A DNA stretch of 64,000 nt from UBA3946 sp002385755 (GTDB taxonomy: Bacteria > Bacillota_I > Bacilli_A > ML615J-28 > CAG-698): NCBI GenBank assembly GCA_050953085.1, contig JBMNLX010000009.1, forward strand, positions 273,237 through 337,236, given 5' to 3'. Shown piece by piece: positions 16,858 to 26,484 of this stretch. The position numbers and the translations under genes were made by a program. The number at the start of each line of letters is the position of its first letter. Position 1 is the first letter of the stretch. The notes under the pieces are model-generated. The model searched no databases. It had not been told where the DNA came from and saw only the letters and a program-made list of their open reading frames with translations.

Positions 16858-18003
16858 TTGCGGAAATTATATACGGCAGAATCGGTAACCGAGGGCCATC
16901 CCGACAAGGTTTGCGATCAAATCGCCGACGCGATTTTGGACGCGATCTTGGCGGATGATAAAAACGCCCGGGTTGCCTGCGAAGTCGCGGCTACCACCGG
17001 CCTGGTCATGGTCATGGGGGAAGTCACGACGACAACTTACGTCGACATTCAGGACATCGTCAGGAAAACGGTGAATGATATCGGTTATAACCGCGGCAAA
17101 TTCGGTTTCGACGCCGAGAACCTGGCCGTTTTGGTTTGTTTGGACGAGCAGTCGCCCGATATCGCCCTCGGCGTTCAGGACGGCTCCGGCGCCGGCGATC
17201 AGGGCACGATGTTTGGCTACGCTTGCCGGGAAACGGATGAATACATGCCGATGCCGATCGTGCTCGCGCACCGGCTGACCAAAAGACTCGCGGAAGCCCG
17301 GAGAGAAAAAAACGAGGATTACTTGCGTCCCGACGGCAAAGCCCAGGTCACCGTCGAATATCGCGGCGACCGCCCCGTTCGGGTCGACAGCGTCGTCGTC
17401 TCCACGCAACACCACGAGTCGGTTACCGCGGAGGAACTCCGGGAATTTATCGAGAATGAGGTCATCGCGCCGGTTATTCCCCCGGGATTTATCGATAAGG
17501 ACACGAAAATATTCGTCAACCCGACCGGCCGGTTCGTCATCGGCGGCCCGAAGGCGGACAGCGGCCTTACGGGACGGAAAATTATCGTCGACACCTACGG
17601 CGGTTTCGCCCGTCACGGCGGCGGCGCGTTCAGCGGGAAAGACCCGACCAAAGTCGACCGGAGCGCCGCTTATATGGCGAGATATATCGCGAAAAACATG
17701 GTATCGGCCGGCGCGGCCGAGAGATTGGAAGTCGGCTTAAGCTATGTTATCGGCTACAGCGAGCCGGTCGCGGTTCATATCGAAACTTACGGGACTTCGG
17801 CTTATCGCGACGAGGAATTGATCGCCTTAATCAGGGAAACGTTTCCCCTCGCGCCCAAAGCCATAATCGATTATTTTGACTTATGCCGGCCGCTTTACCG
17901 TCAGGTTGCCGCTTACGGTCACTTTGGGAGAAGCGACTTGGACTTGCCGTGGGAACGGCTCGACATGGTTGATACGGTTAAAGATAAACTGCGCAAACCC
18001 TAG
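16858..18003 (+). CDS. metK: S-adenosylmethionine synthetase
   Basis: MetK makes S-adenosylmethionine from methionine and ATP. The 381-residue protein has the ATP-binding hexapeptide region GAGDQGTMFGYA, the P-loop-like GGGAFSGKDPTKVDRSAAY, and the N-terminal TAESVTEGHPDKVCDQIADAI. The start is a TTG at 16858: GAGGTGA ends six bases before it, and translation then begins M-R-K-L-Y-T-A-E-S-V as in the family. No SAM riboswitch precedes it; the 31-base gap after tldE suggests read-through. The product serves the radical SAM protein and the methyltransferase TrmL in this window. Confidence 0.96.
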   Translation: MRKLYTAESVTEGHPDKVCDQIADAILDAILADDKNARVACEVAATTGLVMVMGEVTTTTYVDIQDIVRKTVNDIGYNRGKFGFDAENLAVLVCLDEQSPDIALGVQDGSGAGDQGTMFGYACRETDEYMPMPIVLAHRLTKRLAEARREKNEDYLRPDGKAQVTVEYRGDRPVRVDSVVVSTQHHESVTAEELREFIENEVIAPVIPPGFIDKDTKIFVNPTGRFVIGGPKADSGLTGRKIIVDTYGGFARHGGGAFSGKDPTKVDRSAAYMARYIAKNMVSAGAAERLEVGLSYVIGYSEPVAVHIETYGTSAYRDEELIALIRETFPLAPKAIIDYFDLCRPLYRQVAAYGHFGRSDLDLPWERLDMVDTVKDKLRKP

Positions 18004-18022
18004 TCTCGGCTGGGTTTGAGCC

Positions 18023-18047
18023 AGGCCCCTTCGCGGGGCTTTTTTTT
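18023..18047 (+). terminator. Terminator after metK
   Basis: GCCCC-TTCGC-GGGGC stem-loop followed by eight T residues. Confidence 0.9.
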
Positions 18048-18145
18048 ATTGTTTCAAGAAATATTCTTATGGTTATAAATGTAAAATATTTTAAAAATGT
18101 TATGTTACAATACATTTGAGACTTTTGTTGAATAAAAAGCAAAAA

Positions 18146-18211
18146 TGATTTATACTCGACCATGTGAAGAAGAAAACAGGCAAATTTTCTTCTGGAGAGG
18201 AGTATAAATCA
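18146..18211 (+). promoter_or_regulatory. Leader hairpin masking the transposase ribosome-binding site
   Basis: TGATTTATACTC (18146-18157) is the exact complement of GAGTATAAATCA (18200-18211). Inside it AGAAGAAAA (18168-18176) pairs with TTTTCTTCT (18185-18193). CCATGTG (18160-18166) can alternatively pair with CACATGG, which contains the transposase start codon. The ribosome-binding site GGAGAGGAG (18194-18202) lies within the structure, so translation should be weak, a common safeguard of insertion sequences. Confidence 0.7.
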
Positions 18212-18212
18212 C

Positions 18213-19199
18213 ATGGCCATTTTATCACAAAAATTTCACGATATCAAGACTAAACTACATGCAGTTTTAACTTACCGCACGGGAAAGTACTCGGTTTATC
18301 ACGTGTGCCTGAAGTATCACATTTCCAAAGCCTCGCTTATGCGTTGGAATAGAGCCTATGACGGGACTAAGGAATCTTTGATGGAGAAGAGTAGGAGACC
18401 TCACACGCCGCATCCCAATAGTCATACGGATTTTGAAATAAACAAAATCAAAAACTTGATTAAACGCAATCCCAATATCGGGCTTACGGAACTGTATACG
18501 AAACTAAGGCGCCAAATCGCTTATTCAAGGCATTATGCCAGCTTATATCGCGTTTTAATACGAATAGGGTATTACGTCAACAGATCAAAAGCCAAAAATC
18601 CCTACAAGCCTAAAAAATACCACACACCGGAGCTTTTGGGTGAAAAGATGCAATTAGACGTGAAATATATCCCAAGAGAATGTAACGCGAACGAGAATGA
18701 CGATAATCGATATTATCAGTACACGATCATCGATGAAGCTAGCAGGGAGAGGTTTATCTATGCCTATAATGAGCTTTCATCGTTTTGTTCCGTAGACTTT
18801 TTGTACAGAGCCCTGTGTTACTTCGGATACGCGCCAAAGATTATTCAAACCGATAACGGTCAAGAATTCTCGTACTTTCAGGAAACCCAGAGAGTTCACC
18901 CGTTTGATCTAGCGTGTGAGAAACTTGGAATCCTGCATAAAACTATCAAACCCAGGACCCCAAGGCATAACGGGAAAGTAGAACGAAGCCATAGAAGCGA
19001 TAATGAACGATTCTATCGGACTTTAAAATTTTACAGTTTTGAAGATCTTCAAAAACAGATGCGAAGATATTTACGCCGGTCTAACCGTATCGGCATGACG
19101 CCTCTTAATTACAGGACTCCAGTTGAGATGCGGGAATACTTGATTTCCAAAGGTATGGTGAATTATACATCTGGAAAAAATAAGGAATATATGATATAA
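18213..19199 (+). CDS. IS481-like DDE transposase
   Basis: The 328-residue protein starts with a helix-turn-helix segment (TGKYSVYHVCLKYHISKASLMRWNRAY is its core, residues 23-49). An HTH_29/32-like linker follows, then an integrase core domain. The catalytic acidic residues are D149 (LDVKYIP), D214 (QTDNGQEF) and E257 (HNGKVERSH). The reading frame is intact, so it may be active. Codon usage and AT-richness differ from surrounding genes, indicating recent acquisition. Its end carries a promoter pointing at the giant lipoprotein gene. Confidence 0.9.
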   Translation: MAILSQKFHDIKTKLHAVLTYRTGKYSVYHVCLKYHISKASLMRWNRAYDGTKESLMEKSRRPHTPHPNSHTDFEINKIKNLIKRNPNIGLTELYTKLRRQIAYSRHYASLYRVLIRIGYYVNRSKAKNPYKPKKYHTPELLGEKMQLDVKYIPRECNANENDDNRYYQYTIIDEASRERFIYAYNELSSFCSVDFLYRALCYFGYAPKIIQTDNGQEFSYFQETQRVHPFDLACEKLGILHKTIKPRTPRHNGKVERSHRSDNERFYRTLKFYSFEDLQKQMRRYLRRSNRIGMTPLNYRTPVEMREYLISKGMVNYTSGKNKEYMI

Positions 19200-19200
19200 T
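19172..19200 (+). promoter_or_regulatory. Outward promoter at the transposase 3' end
   Basis: TGGAAA, 17 bp, and an extended -10 TGATATAAT ending at 19200 overlap the transposase stop codon. It is the best promoter upstream of the gene at 19296 and gives a leader of about 90 nt. Confidence 0.6.
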
Positions 19201-19246
19201 TAATAAAAAAAATAGCATATTGAGAAAAACACGAAAAGGAGGAGCG

Positions 19247-19285
19247 GCAGTTTAAGCGGTCAATATGCGCATATGCTTAAACTGC
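19247..19285 (+). repeat. Inverted repeat with internal palindrome in the leader of the giant lipoprotein gene
   Basis: GCAGTTTAAGC (19247-19257) and GCTTAAACTGC (19275-19285) are perfect 11-bp complements. The 17-base loop contains the 12-bp palindrome ATATGCGCATAT. It sits between AAGGAGGAG (19236-19244) and the start codon. A second AGGAGG (19289-19294) is only one base from the ATG. It could be an RNA hairpin controlling translation or a protein-binding operator. Confidence 0.6.
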
Positions 19286-19295
19286 GGCAGGAGGA

Positions 19296-22200
19296 ATGAA
19301 AAAAAGTTTTAAAATTATCGGTTTTATCTTCTTTTTTCTGATGACAATCTTTTTATTTGCTTGCGACGGCGCGAAAGTGTCGTTTTTAGAAAAAGAAGTC
19401 AGCATTTCTCTTGGTGAGGAAAAGGCGCTGGAAGTTAAAACTTCCGGCAAGGACATTGAGCTGGAATGGTCCTCAAGCGATGATTCGATCGTAAAAGTAG
19501 ATGGAGAGGGTAAAATAACTGGTTTGGCGGTCGGTAAGGCGATTATTACCGTAACCGTTAAAGGAAAGAAAGCAAAGGCTACGATCGAAATCACGGTAAC
19601 GGAATTTGAAGGAACGATATCATTTGCGGAGGCGGAAATTACCGTCTCGGTCGGTTCCGAAAGACAATTGACGCCCGTAATCGAGCCGGCCGCCCAATTA
19701 GCGTTGACTTGGGAGTCGAGCGACGACGACGTGGTGGAAGTCGACCAAAACGGCAAGATTAACGTTAAAGCGGTCGGAGAGGCGACTATCACGGTAAAGG
19801 GCGCCGGGAAAAGCGCGACGATTAAGATTATCGCGGTCGCAATCAATCCCACCGACATAATTATTATTGGCGCGACCAACGCGCATAAAATGGGAACAAA
19901 GGTCCAATTGACGGCCAACGTCATCCCGAATTCTGCTTCGCAGGAAGTCGTTTGGAGTACGAGTAACGAGGAAATCGCGACGGTCGACGCTAACGGTCTT
20001 GTCGAATTTGTCGGCATCGGACAAGTAACGATTACCGCCCGGTCCGCGGTTAACGCCGAAATCAGCAAATCCGTTTCGATATTGGTTATCGAGCCAGACC
20101 CGACCTCGATCATTGTTTCCACCGAAGACGGGAAAACCGAAATATTCCTTTATTCTTACGTGCAAATGATTGCGGAGGTGCTCCCGGCCGAAGCCCAACA
20201 AGGCGTAACTTGGAGCGTGTCCGATGAAAGCGTCGCCACCATTGGCGAATCGACGGGCCTGCTTTACGCGGCGCGCACGGGAACGGTTATCGTGACGGCG
20301 ACCTCGAATGTCGCGGAAACGGTTATCGGAAGTTTGGAATTAACGATAATAGAGACGTCGCCGACGCAGGTGATCGTGGAAGGAAAACACTCGGTTATCC
20401 AGGTCGAGGAGGAACTGCGGTTAACAACGCGGGTCGTTCCCGATTTGGCCAACCAAAACGTGACGTTTGAGTCAAGCGATACGAGCGTGGCGACTGTTAG
20501 CGAGAACGGAATAGTCGTGGGTATCGCCCCGGGAACGGCGGTTATCACCGTTAAAGCGGCCGCTTTGGACACGGTGAGCGCGGAGTACAACATTAAAGTC
20601 GTGGAGAAAATTCCCGATCCCGAGCATAACCGGATTATCTTTAACGTCGAGTTCGCGGAAATGGAAAGATACGCCGAGTTGAACGACGGCGGCGATATTT
20701 TCTATATCGACATTAACGCGTTCGCTTCCTTGGACGGCGTCAAGGTGAAAGAAGAAGCCGAATTATTCTTCTATCCCGGGATTTACGAGGGAGAATTTGA
20801 GATCGATAAGGACAAGGTTTCGCTAAAATCCTTAAACAGCGGTAAAAACCCGTTCACGGACGCGTACGTTCGCAGCAACGAGCCCGTTATCGCCGGAGCG
20901 ATTTACTTAGCCGCGGGCGTTAAGGAAATCACCGTTGACGGCCTTGCCTTTACCGGTTCCGGCAAAATCAAAAGTCTCGGCGAGATTACTGGCTTTACCT
21001 TTATTAACAACAGAGGCTTTGACGCCGACGAGCCGACAACCGGATGGTCGGCGTTGAGAAATTACGATTTGGAAGCCATTGTAGCGCTTTCGAAACAGGG
21101 CGCTTTGGCAAAAGATCTTCGTTTTGAAAACAACCTTTTTGAAAACGTCAAACGCACGGCCATATTAATCAGCGTTATCGAGGACGCGGAAATCCTGAAC
21201 AATAAGTTCTATAACTTTGAACGCGACGCGATAAGGGTCGACGGCGGTTATAATAGCGGTTATCTCGTGATCGACGGCAATGAATTTGTCTGCGAGGAAC
21301 CGGATCTCGCTCATAACGGGATCTATTTCCGCAGTTTGGGCAGTTCCAAGGATTCCGAATCCCCGCACGTGGTGTTCGTACGGAACAACTATTTCAAGAA
21401 TCTCGGTATTCCCGCGACGGTTTATTCCGGAGCGATTAGTTCGAGCAGTTATCAGGAATTCGGTTTGACAATCGAAGTTATTTCGAATACCTTCGAAACA
21501 TGCGCGAACTATATCATGCTCAGGAATAACGCCACCGAAGCGAACCATAGCGCTTATAAATGGGACGGAAAAATTAATTATAATGTTTTCCTTGGCGAGC
21601 CTCTCGCGTATTATTACATCAACCATACCGGCGACGAATCAATCGTCACCAATCCCCCGCTCGTCAATATGGATTATAACTTCTACGGCGACGCCGAAGG
21701 CAATTGTCTTGATCTTGCGACGATAGAAGAGAAATTTATCCGCGTCGCCAGTTTGAAAGGCACGTTCACCGATCCCGATGACATAGACGCTTATTTTGTC
21801 GATAAGAATCTTGAAGGAACGAACGCCGATGAAATTGTCACAGTTCTCGGCAGGGAATTAAAGTTTGGCGAAAAAGTATTCGCGACCATCTCCGACGCGT
21901 TGGAAAAGGCGCCCGCCGGCGCCGTGATAATCGTTCTGCCGGGCGAATATGAGGAGGATTTGATTGTCGATAAAGCGATATCCCTCAAAACGCTGAACGC
22001 GGGAATTAACCCGGCCGTTGACGACGAACCCTTTAAGGCCGATTCCGATACGGCCGCGACGATTACCGGCGTTTGGACCGTAAACGCGAGCAACATCAAG
22101 ATTAAAGGCTTCTCCTTCACCGGCGCGGCGCGCGTGAAGAGCTACGGCCCCACAGTTTCCGCCGGTTTCTCAAACTTCCGTTTTGAGAACAACTATGTTT

Positions 22201-25200
22201 ATGACACCGCGGAAGCTACGATCGCGTGGAACGAATCCGGTCATGTAACCACCGGCAGCTCCTCCGCCGACGCGGCGGCTCCCGGGTTCGTCAGCCTTTA
22301 CCCGACATACACCTGGCTTCATAATTACCAATTCATAAACAACAAGTTCTCAAACGTAAGCGACACCCATGTTTTCATGGTCTGCGTTCACAACGTCACT
22401 TTCAAAGGCAACGTCTTCTCGGGCGGCGATCGCGACGCGATCCGCTTGGAATATGGCGCGAACTACGGCGATTTCACTTTTGAAGACAACGTCTTTGAAA
22501 ACATAGCTTACAACGGCATCTACCTCCGGAGTTACGTAGGAAGCCCGTATGCGAGCGATCTCGTTGCGAATATTTATAACAACACATTCAAGAACGTCGG
22601 CGGCGCCGCCGCGACGCAATCGACGGAAAGAGTTCGCATCGGCGCGATCGCGACCCGCGGATACGGGGAAACTTGGAGCGCGTACTTCAACATTAAATTC
22701 AATCATTTTGAAGACTGCGCGAACTATATCAGCCTGCGCGATAACGTAACCAATTACGCGACTTGGTCAACAAAAGGCTTAACTTGGCTCGCGGTAATCG
22801 AGTATAACGCGTTCATCGACGGCGACGGGGTTGAGTTCTACTTCGCGAACTTGCTCGCTCCTAACGACACCGAGGAGACCAATACCGGAAACGCGTTGAT
22901 CAATCACAACTTCTACGGGTCCGACGCCGAGACGAAAGTCGATATCGAACCCGAGCAGTTCGATTATCATCGCGAAGAGGAAAGCAACACCACCGTTTAT
23001 GAAACTCTCGCCGAGCTTTTGGCGGCAATCGAAGCTCTTGACGAAGAACAAGAATACGAGGAACCCGAAAATATTCTTGTGTCCGGGGCGTTGGCGGGGA
23101 TTGAGGACGGCGAGGAAGTAATCTATGATAATTGCATATATATCGTTGGCGTCAATGCTTTCGCGAGCATCGGCGCGGCTTTGGAAGCCGCGGAAGAAGG
23201 AGCGGTAATCGTCGTTTTGCCGGGGACTTACGAGGAAGACTTCATGATCGGGAAAGACAATATCACCCTTTTAGGTCCGAATCATGACGTTAACCCGAAC
23301 ACTTCGGAAAGAGGCGAAGAAGCGTTAATCGACGGGAAAGTCACCTTGGCCTCCGGAGTAAAGGGAGTTACCGTCAGCGGGTTCGCCTTTAACTTCCTGA
23401 AACAGGAAAAATACGTCACCGGCGAGGCGGCCGGTCTAATCGAAGACTTCGCGTTTATGTATAATATTGTCGACGGTTCGGCGAGCGCACATGACGGAGC
23501 CAACGGTTTTCTCGAGTTCAAGCAAACCGGCGCCGACAAGGGAATTAAGGACTTCAAGATCAATTACAATTATTTCGCAAATTTCAATTCCGACCGAATC
23601 GTAAGATTATCGTATATCGAGAATCTTGAAGTGATCGGGAACAAGTTCTATAACGGCACGACCGACGCGATCAGGTTGCGCGATAATGGCGGCGGTATTA
23701 CCGGAAAGCTCGTCGTCAAGGACAATATCTTTATCGAGATTGGCCAGTGCGCCGTTTTCGCCGGGCCTTGGAATGTATCGGAAGTAATCATATCCAACAA
23801 CGTGTTTGATAAAGTGGGCCTTACTTACGGGCTCGGCGCGATTAGTTTCCGCGAGGGGAGCGTTTTGGAAGACGGAACATATATTGAAGTCTCCGGGAAC
23901 TATTTTAGCTCCATCGATGAAATCGCGATCCGTTTTGACCATACGGCGGGCGCGGATGATGATTTGGAAATCGTCGTTTTCAACAATGAGTTCCGCGATC
24001 CCAACATGATTTTCTATACCAATAATCTCACGGGAGAGGTTAAGACGGTCTTCTACGGCAACATGATCTACGGGGAAGACGGGGCAGTTCTGGACCCGAA
24101 GACCTTGACCGACAAGATTAAGAACGCGCGGGTCGGCTTTGAGGCCGCGACAATCTACGTCGACTTGTCTTTGACGGAAGTAGAAGACGGGGAGGAAGTC
24201 GAGATCGACGGCATCGAAGAGACGCTTATCTTCGGAACCAACTTATTCAACGATGTCGACGCCGCCGTCGCGGCGCTAGAGCCGGGCGGAACGCTCTTTT
24301 TGCTTCCGGGCGAGTACAATAAAACCATTAAGGTCGGGGTAAGTTACGTAACGATCACGACCTTAAACGGCGAGCTCAATCCCAACGACGAGGAGGCGAC
24401 GCGTTATGACGAAGCAATCTCGCGCGAGGATTTCTATATTCTTCCCCACACGCGCGACGTCACGCTTAAGGGATTGGTCTTCAAGCATTACTCGCAGCTC
24501 TTCATTCAAAACAATACGCAGAATATCTTGATCAAAAACAATATCTTCAGCGAGGATTATTTCAACGTTAATCGTCCGGCCATCGATGTCAACGGCATGT
24601 TGGCGTGGACCGGGACGTACGCGAAAATGGTCAAGAACCTGACGATCGAAGATAACCTCTTCGATAATATTCATACGAGAAGCCAATACGCCGCGGACAA
24701 CTACACGGTGCGCGGAATCGGCCTGATGTACACCGAGAACTTGATCATCAGAAACAACGTCATGAACGGTTTTGGCGAGAACTATTTCTACGGTCTCTAC
24801 GGCAAACTCACGATCGAAAATAACGAGTTTTTGGGTTGCCGCTACCGCGCCCTGACGCTTGTCAACGTTATGGATGATATCGATATCCTTAACAACAAGT
24901 TCCAGATGACGGCCGAAGCCGGCAAATCAACGCGGGTTATCCATCTTTGGTATAACGGCACCTGGTATAACGGCTCCGCCGCCGACGGTTCGGATGATTT
25001 CTACCGCGACGGAATCGTGGTTAACGTGAAGTTTAACGAAGTGGAAGTCGACGCCAACACGGCCCGGGTATTCAGTCTTGACCCGTCCGTCAGCGCCGTC
25101 GACGGAACTTACGTCTATAAATATAACTTCAAGATTAACTGCAATTACAACAGCGTCAGCGGCGAGTTAGGCGATGAGTCGGCCCTGGTGTTTACGGACA

Positions 25201-25355
25201 ATAATAAATTAAACGCCAAGTTTAATTACTGGGGCAGCGAAACTCCCGATCCCGACCGTTTCGTCTACGGCTCCGAGCCTTCCAAGCATATCGATTTCAG
25301 CGAATATTTCGCCTCGAAAGAAGCGCTGGAAGAGGCCATCGCAAACCTTGAATAA
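19296..25355 (+). CDS. Giant surface lipoprotein: five Ig-like domains and four beta-helix modules
   Basis: A 2019-residue protein. A lipoprotein signal peptide (KIIGFIFFFLMTIFLFAC) ends in a lipobox with Cys23 as the lipidation site. Residues 28 to about 437 hold five bacterial Ig-like (Big_2) repeats with the recurring pattern W/F-x-S-S-D-x-x-V-A-x-V ... G-x-A-x-I-T-V. Four pectate-lyase-like beta-helix modules follow, starting near residues 448, 848, 1281 and 1648. Each opens with a variant of FASIGAALEAAEEGAVIVVLPG and contains many N-N-x-F turns. No catalytic motif or C-terminal anchor was recognised. Adhesion or polysaccharide binding is an inference. The only nearby promoter is in the insertion sequence. 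Confidence 0.85.
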   Translation: MKKSFKIIGFIFFFLMTIFLFACDGAKVSFLEKEVSISLGEEKALEVKTSGKDIELEWSSSDDSIVKVDGEGKITGLAVGKAIITVTVKGKKAKATIEITVTEFEGTISFAEAEITVSVGSERQLTPVIEPAAQLALTWESSDDDVVEVDQNGKINVKAVGEATITVKGAGKSATIKIIAVAINPTDIIIIGATNAHKMGTKVQLTANVIPNSASQEVVWSTSNEEIATVDANGLVEFVGIGQVTITARSAVNAEISKSVSILVIEPDPTSIIVSTEDGKTEIFLYSYVQMIAEVLPAEAQQGVTWSVSDESVATIGESTGLLYAARTGTVIVTATSNVAETVIGSLELTIIETSPTQVIVEGKHSVIQVEEELRLTTRVVPDLANQNVTFESSDTSVATVSENGIVVGIAPGTAVITVKAAALDTVSAEYNIKVVEKIPDPEHNRIIFNVEFAEMERYAELNDGGDIFYIDINAFASLDGVKVKEEAELFFYPGIYEGEFEIDKDKVSLKSLNSGKNPFTDAYVRSNEPVIAGAIYLAAGVKEITVDGLAFTGSGKIKSLGEITGFTFINNRGFDADEPTTGWSALRNYDLEAIVALSKQGALAKDLRFENNLFENVKRTAILISVIEDAEILNNKFYNFERDAIRVDGGYNSGYLVIDGNEFVCEEPDLAHNGIYFRSLGSSKDSESPHVVFVRNNYFKNLGIPATVYSGAISSSSYQEFGLTIEVISNTFETCANYIMLRNNATEANHSAYKWDGKINYNVFLGEPLAYYYINHTGDESIVTNPPLVNMDYNFYGDAEGNCLDLATIEEKFIRVASLKGTFTDPDDIDAYFVDKNLEGTNADEIVTVLGRELKFGEKVFATISDALEKAPAGAVIIVLPGEYEEDLIVDKAISLKTLNAGINPAVDDEPFKADSDTAATITGVWTVNASNIKIKGFSFTGAARVKSYGPTVSAGFSNFRFENNYVYDTAEATIAWNESGHVTTGSSSADAAAPGFVSLYPTYTWLHNYQFINNKFSNVSDTHVFMVCVHNVTFKGNVFSGGDRDAIRLEYGANYGDFTFEDNVFENIAYNGIYLRSYVGSPYASDLVANIYNNTFKNVGGAAATQSTERVRIGAIATRGYGETWSAYFNIKFNHFEDCANYISLRDNVTNYATWSTKGLTWLAVIEYNAFIDGDGVEFYFANLLAPNDTEETNTGNALINHNFYGSDAETKVDIEPEQFDYHREEESNTTVYETLAELLAAIEALDEEQEYEEPENILVSGALAGIEDGEEVIYDNCIYIVGVNAFASIGAALEAAEEGAVIVVLPGTYEEDFMIGKDNITLLGPNHDVNPNTSERGEEALIDGKVTLASGVKGVTVSGFAFNFLKQEKYVTGEAAGLIEDFAFMYNIVDGSASAHDGANGFLEFKQTGADKGIKDFKINYNYFANFNSDRIVRLSYIENLEVIGNKFYNGTTDAIRLRDNGGGITGKLVVKDNIFIEIGQCAVFAGPWNVSEVIISNNVFDKVGLTYGLGAISFREGSVLEDGTYIEVSGNYFSSIDEIAIRFDHTAGADDDLEIVVFNNEFRDPNMIFYTNNLTGEVKTVFYGNMIYGEDGAVLDPKTLTDKIKNARVGFEAATIYVDLSLTEVEDGEEVEIDGIEETLIFGTNLFNDVDAAVAALEPGGTLFLLPGEYNKTIKVGVSYVTITTLNGELNPNDEEATRYDEAISREDFYILPHTRDVTLKGLVFKHYSQLFIQNNTQNILIKNNIFSEDYFNVNRPAIDVNGMLAWTGTYAKMVKNLTIEDNLFDNIHTRSQYAADNYTVRGIGLMYTENLIIRNNVMNGFGENYFYGLYGKLTIENNEFLGCRYRALTLVNVMDDIDILNNKFQMTAEAGKSTRVIHLWYNGTWYNGSAADGSDDFYRDGIVVNVKFNEVEVDANTARVFSLDPSVSAVDGTYVYKYNFKINCNYNSVSGELGDESALVFTDNNKLNAKFNYWGSETPDPDRFVYGSEPSKHIDFSEYFASKEALEEAIANLE

Positions 25356-25370
25356 GGAATGTGATATACA

Positions 25371-25411
25371 AAAAAAGGCATTTCACGCGTTACCGCCGTG
25401 AAATGCCTTTT
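25371..25411. terminator. Bidirectional terminator after the giant lipoprotein gene
   Basis: AAAAGGCATTTCACG and CGTGAAATGCCTTTT form a 15-bp stem. The stop codon of the convergent radical SAM gene (25383-25385) lies within the left arm. Confidence 0.9.
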
Positions 25412-26336
25412 CGTATTTACAACCCTGGCAAAGTCCTTTCGCCCGCATCCTTTTGTCGATCTCGTTCATGACGACAAATTTTTTCAAGGTCCAGCGCGGG
25501 GCGATCAACAAATCGCGCGGCGGGTCGCCGGTCACGCGGTGGATGATGATGTCGCTTTTCAGGACGGCGAGTTGCTCGCAGACGATTTCGACATATTCCG
25601 CGAGATCAAGCAGGGGAAAGGGCTTCTTTAAATACTCTTCGCCCAAAACCGAGCCCTTAACTAGGTATAATGAGTGGATTTTTACGCCCTGGATATCCAG
25701 GGAGTTTAAAAAACGGGCGGTCTCGACCATCATTTTCGCGTCTTCACCCGGCAGGCCGTTAATGATGTGAACGATCGTTTCAATTCCCTTCGTCCTAATC
25801 CTTCGGATGGCGGAAAGAAAGGCTTCGAGATTATACCCGAGATTAAGCCGTCTCATGGTTTCCTCGCTCCGGCTTTGCAGGCCGATCTCCAGCCAGACCG
25901 GTATTCGTTCGTTAAGGGAGGCGAGATAATCCAGGATCTCGTCATCGATCGCGTCGCAGCGCGTCGCGATACTCAGCGCGACGATACCCGGGTCCAGGTC
26001 GACAGCTTCGGAAAACAACTCCTTCAGCCTTTCCGCGGGGGCGTAGGTGTTGGTGTTGGCTTGGAAATAAACGATATATTTTCCCTCCGGCCATTTATCG
26101 TGCATTTTGTTTTTGATTTTTTGAAACTGCGCGGCGATCGGCTCGAAGGGGTCGCCCGCAAATTCGCCGCTTCCGAGCTGCGAGCAAAAGAAACAACCGC
26201 TCCGGCTTATCGCGCCGTCCCGGTTCGGGCAGGTAAACCCGGCGTTTAAGGAGACCTTAAACACTTTCGATCCGAAGCGGGATTTCAAATACTCATCAAG
26301 CGTATTATAGCGGTGTTGGGGCGTGAAGTACTTCAT
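25383..26336 (-). CDS. TIGR01212 family radical SAM protein (YhcC-like)
   Basis: A 317-residue protein with an iron-sulfur cluster motif CPNRDGAISRSGCFFC (three cysteines, the last two spaced CxxC). The radical SAM barrel includes VYFQANTNTYAP, SIATRCDAI and WLEIGLQSRSEETMRRLN. The C-terminal tail has CQGCKYEKAF. These match the YhcC/TIGR01212 family, whose reaction is not established; a tRNA or cofactor-related role has been suggested because of its Elp3-like core. GAGGTAAGTAA precedes the ATG. It has its own promoter, divergent from the symporter gene. Confidence 0.9.
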   Translation of the reverse strand: MKYFTPQHRYNTLDEYLKSRFGSKVFKVSLNAGFTCPNRDGAISRSGCFFCSQLGSGEFAGDPFEPIAAQFQKIKNKMHDKWPEGKYIVYFQANTNTYAPAERLKELFSEAVDLDPGIVALSIATRCDAIDDEILDYLASLNERIPVWLEIGLQSRSEETMRRLNLGYNLEAFLSAIRRIRTKGIETIVHIINGLPGEDAKMMVETARFLNSLDIQGVKIHSLYLVKGSVLGEEYLKKPFPLLDLAEYVEIVCEQLAVLKSDIIIHRVTGDPPRDLLIAPRWTLKKFVVMNEIDKRMRAKGLCQGCKYEKAFHGGNA

Positions 26337-26401
26337 TTACTTACCTCGCAAAATTCGTCACGATTTTTACTTTTTTCATGTTATAGTATTTTTGCAAAAC
26401 T

Positions 26402-26429
26402 ATTATATCATTAAATCCGATATTAACAA
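26402..26429 (-). promoter_or_regulatory. Promoter of the radical SAM gene
   Basis: On the minus strand TTGTTA, 16 bp and the extended -10 TGATATAAT, about 65 bases before the start codon. Confidence 0.6.
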
Positions 26430-26484
26430 CCGGAATTAATCATATTTATCCCGCCCGCCTTATATAATTAACCAGGGGTAAGCG

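Larger units (their letters stand above)
18146..19199 (+). mobile_element. IS481-like insertion sequence, ends not defined
   Basis: The element consists of a leader hairpin and one DDE transposase gene, and is visibly more AT-rich than its neighbours. I could not find matching terminal inverted repeats or a target-site duplication between 18048 and 18145 on the left and 19200 and 19295 on the right. The coordinates therefore cover only the recognisable core. Confidence 0.6.

Noticed and set aside
16867..17616. Minus-strand open frame of 249 codons
   Set aside because: Antisense to metK, without start signals or family resemblance; a shadow of the GC-rich third positions.
18048..19295. Terminal inverted repeats of the insertion sequence
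   Set aside because: I compared both flanks and found no convincing pair of repeats or target duplication, so no element ends are claimed.
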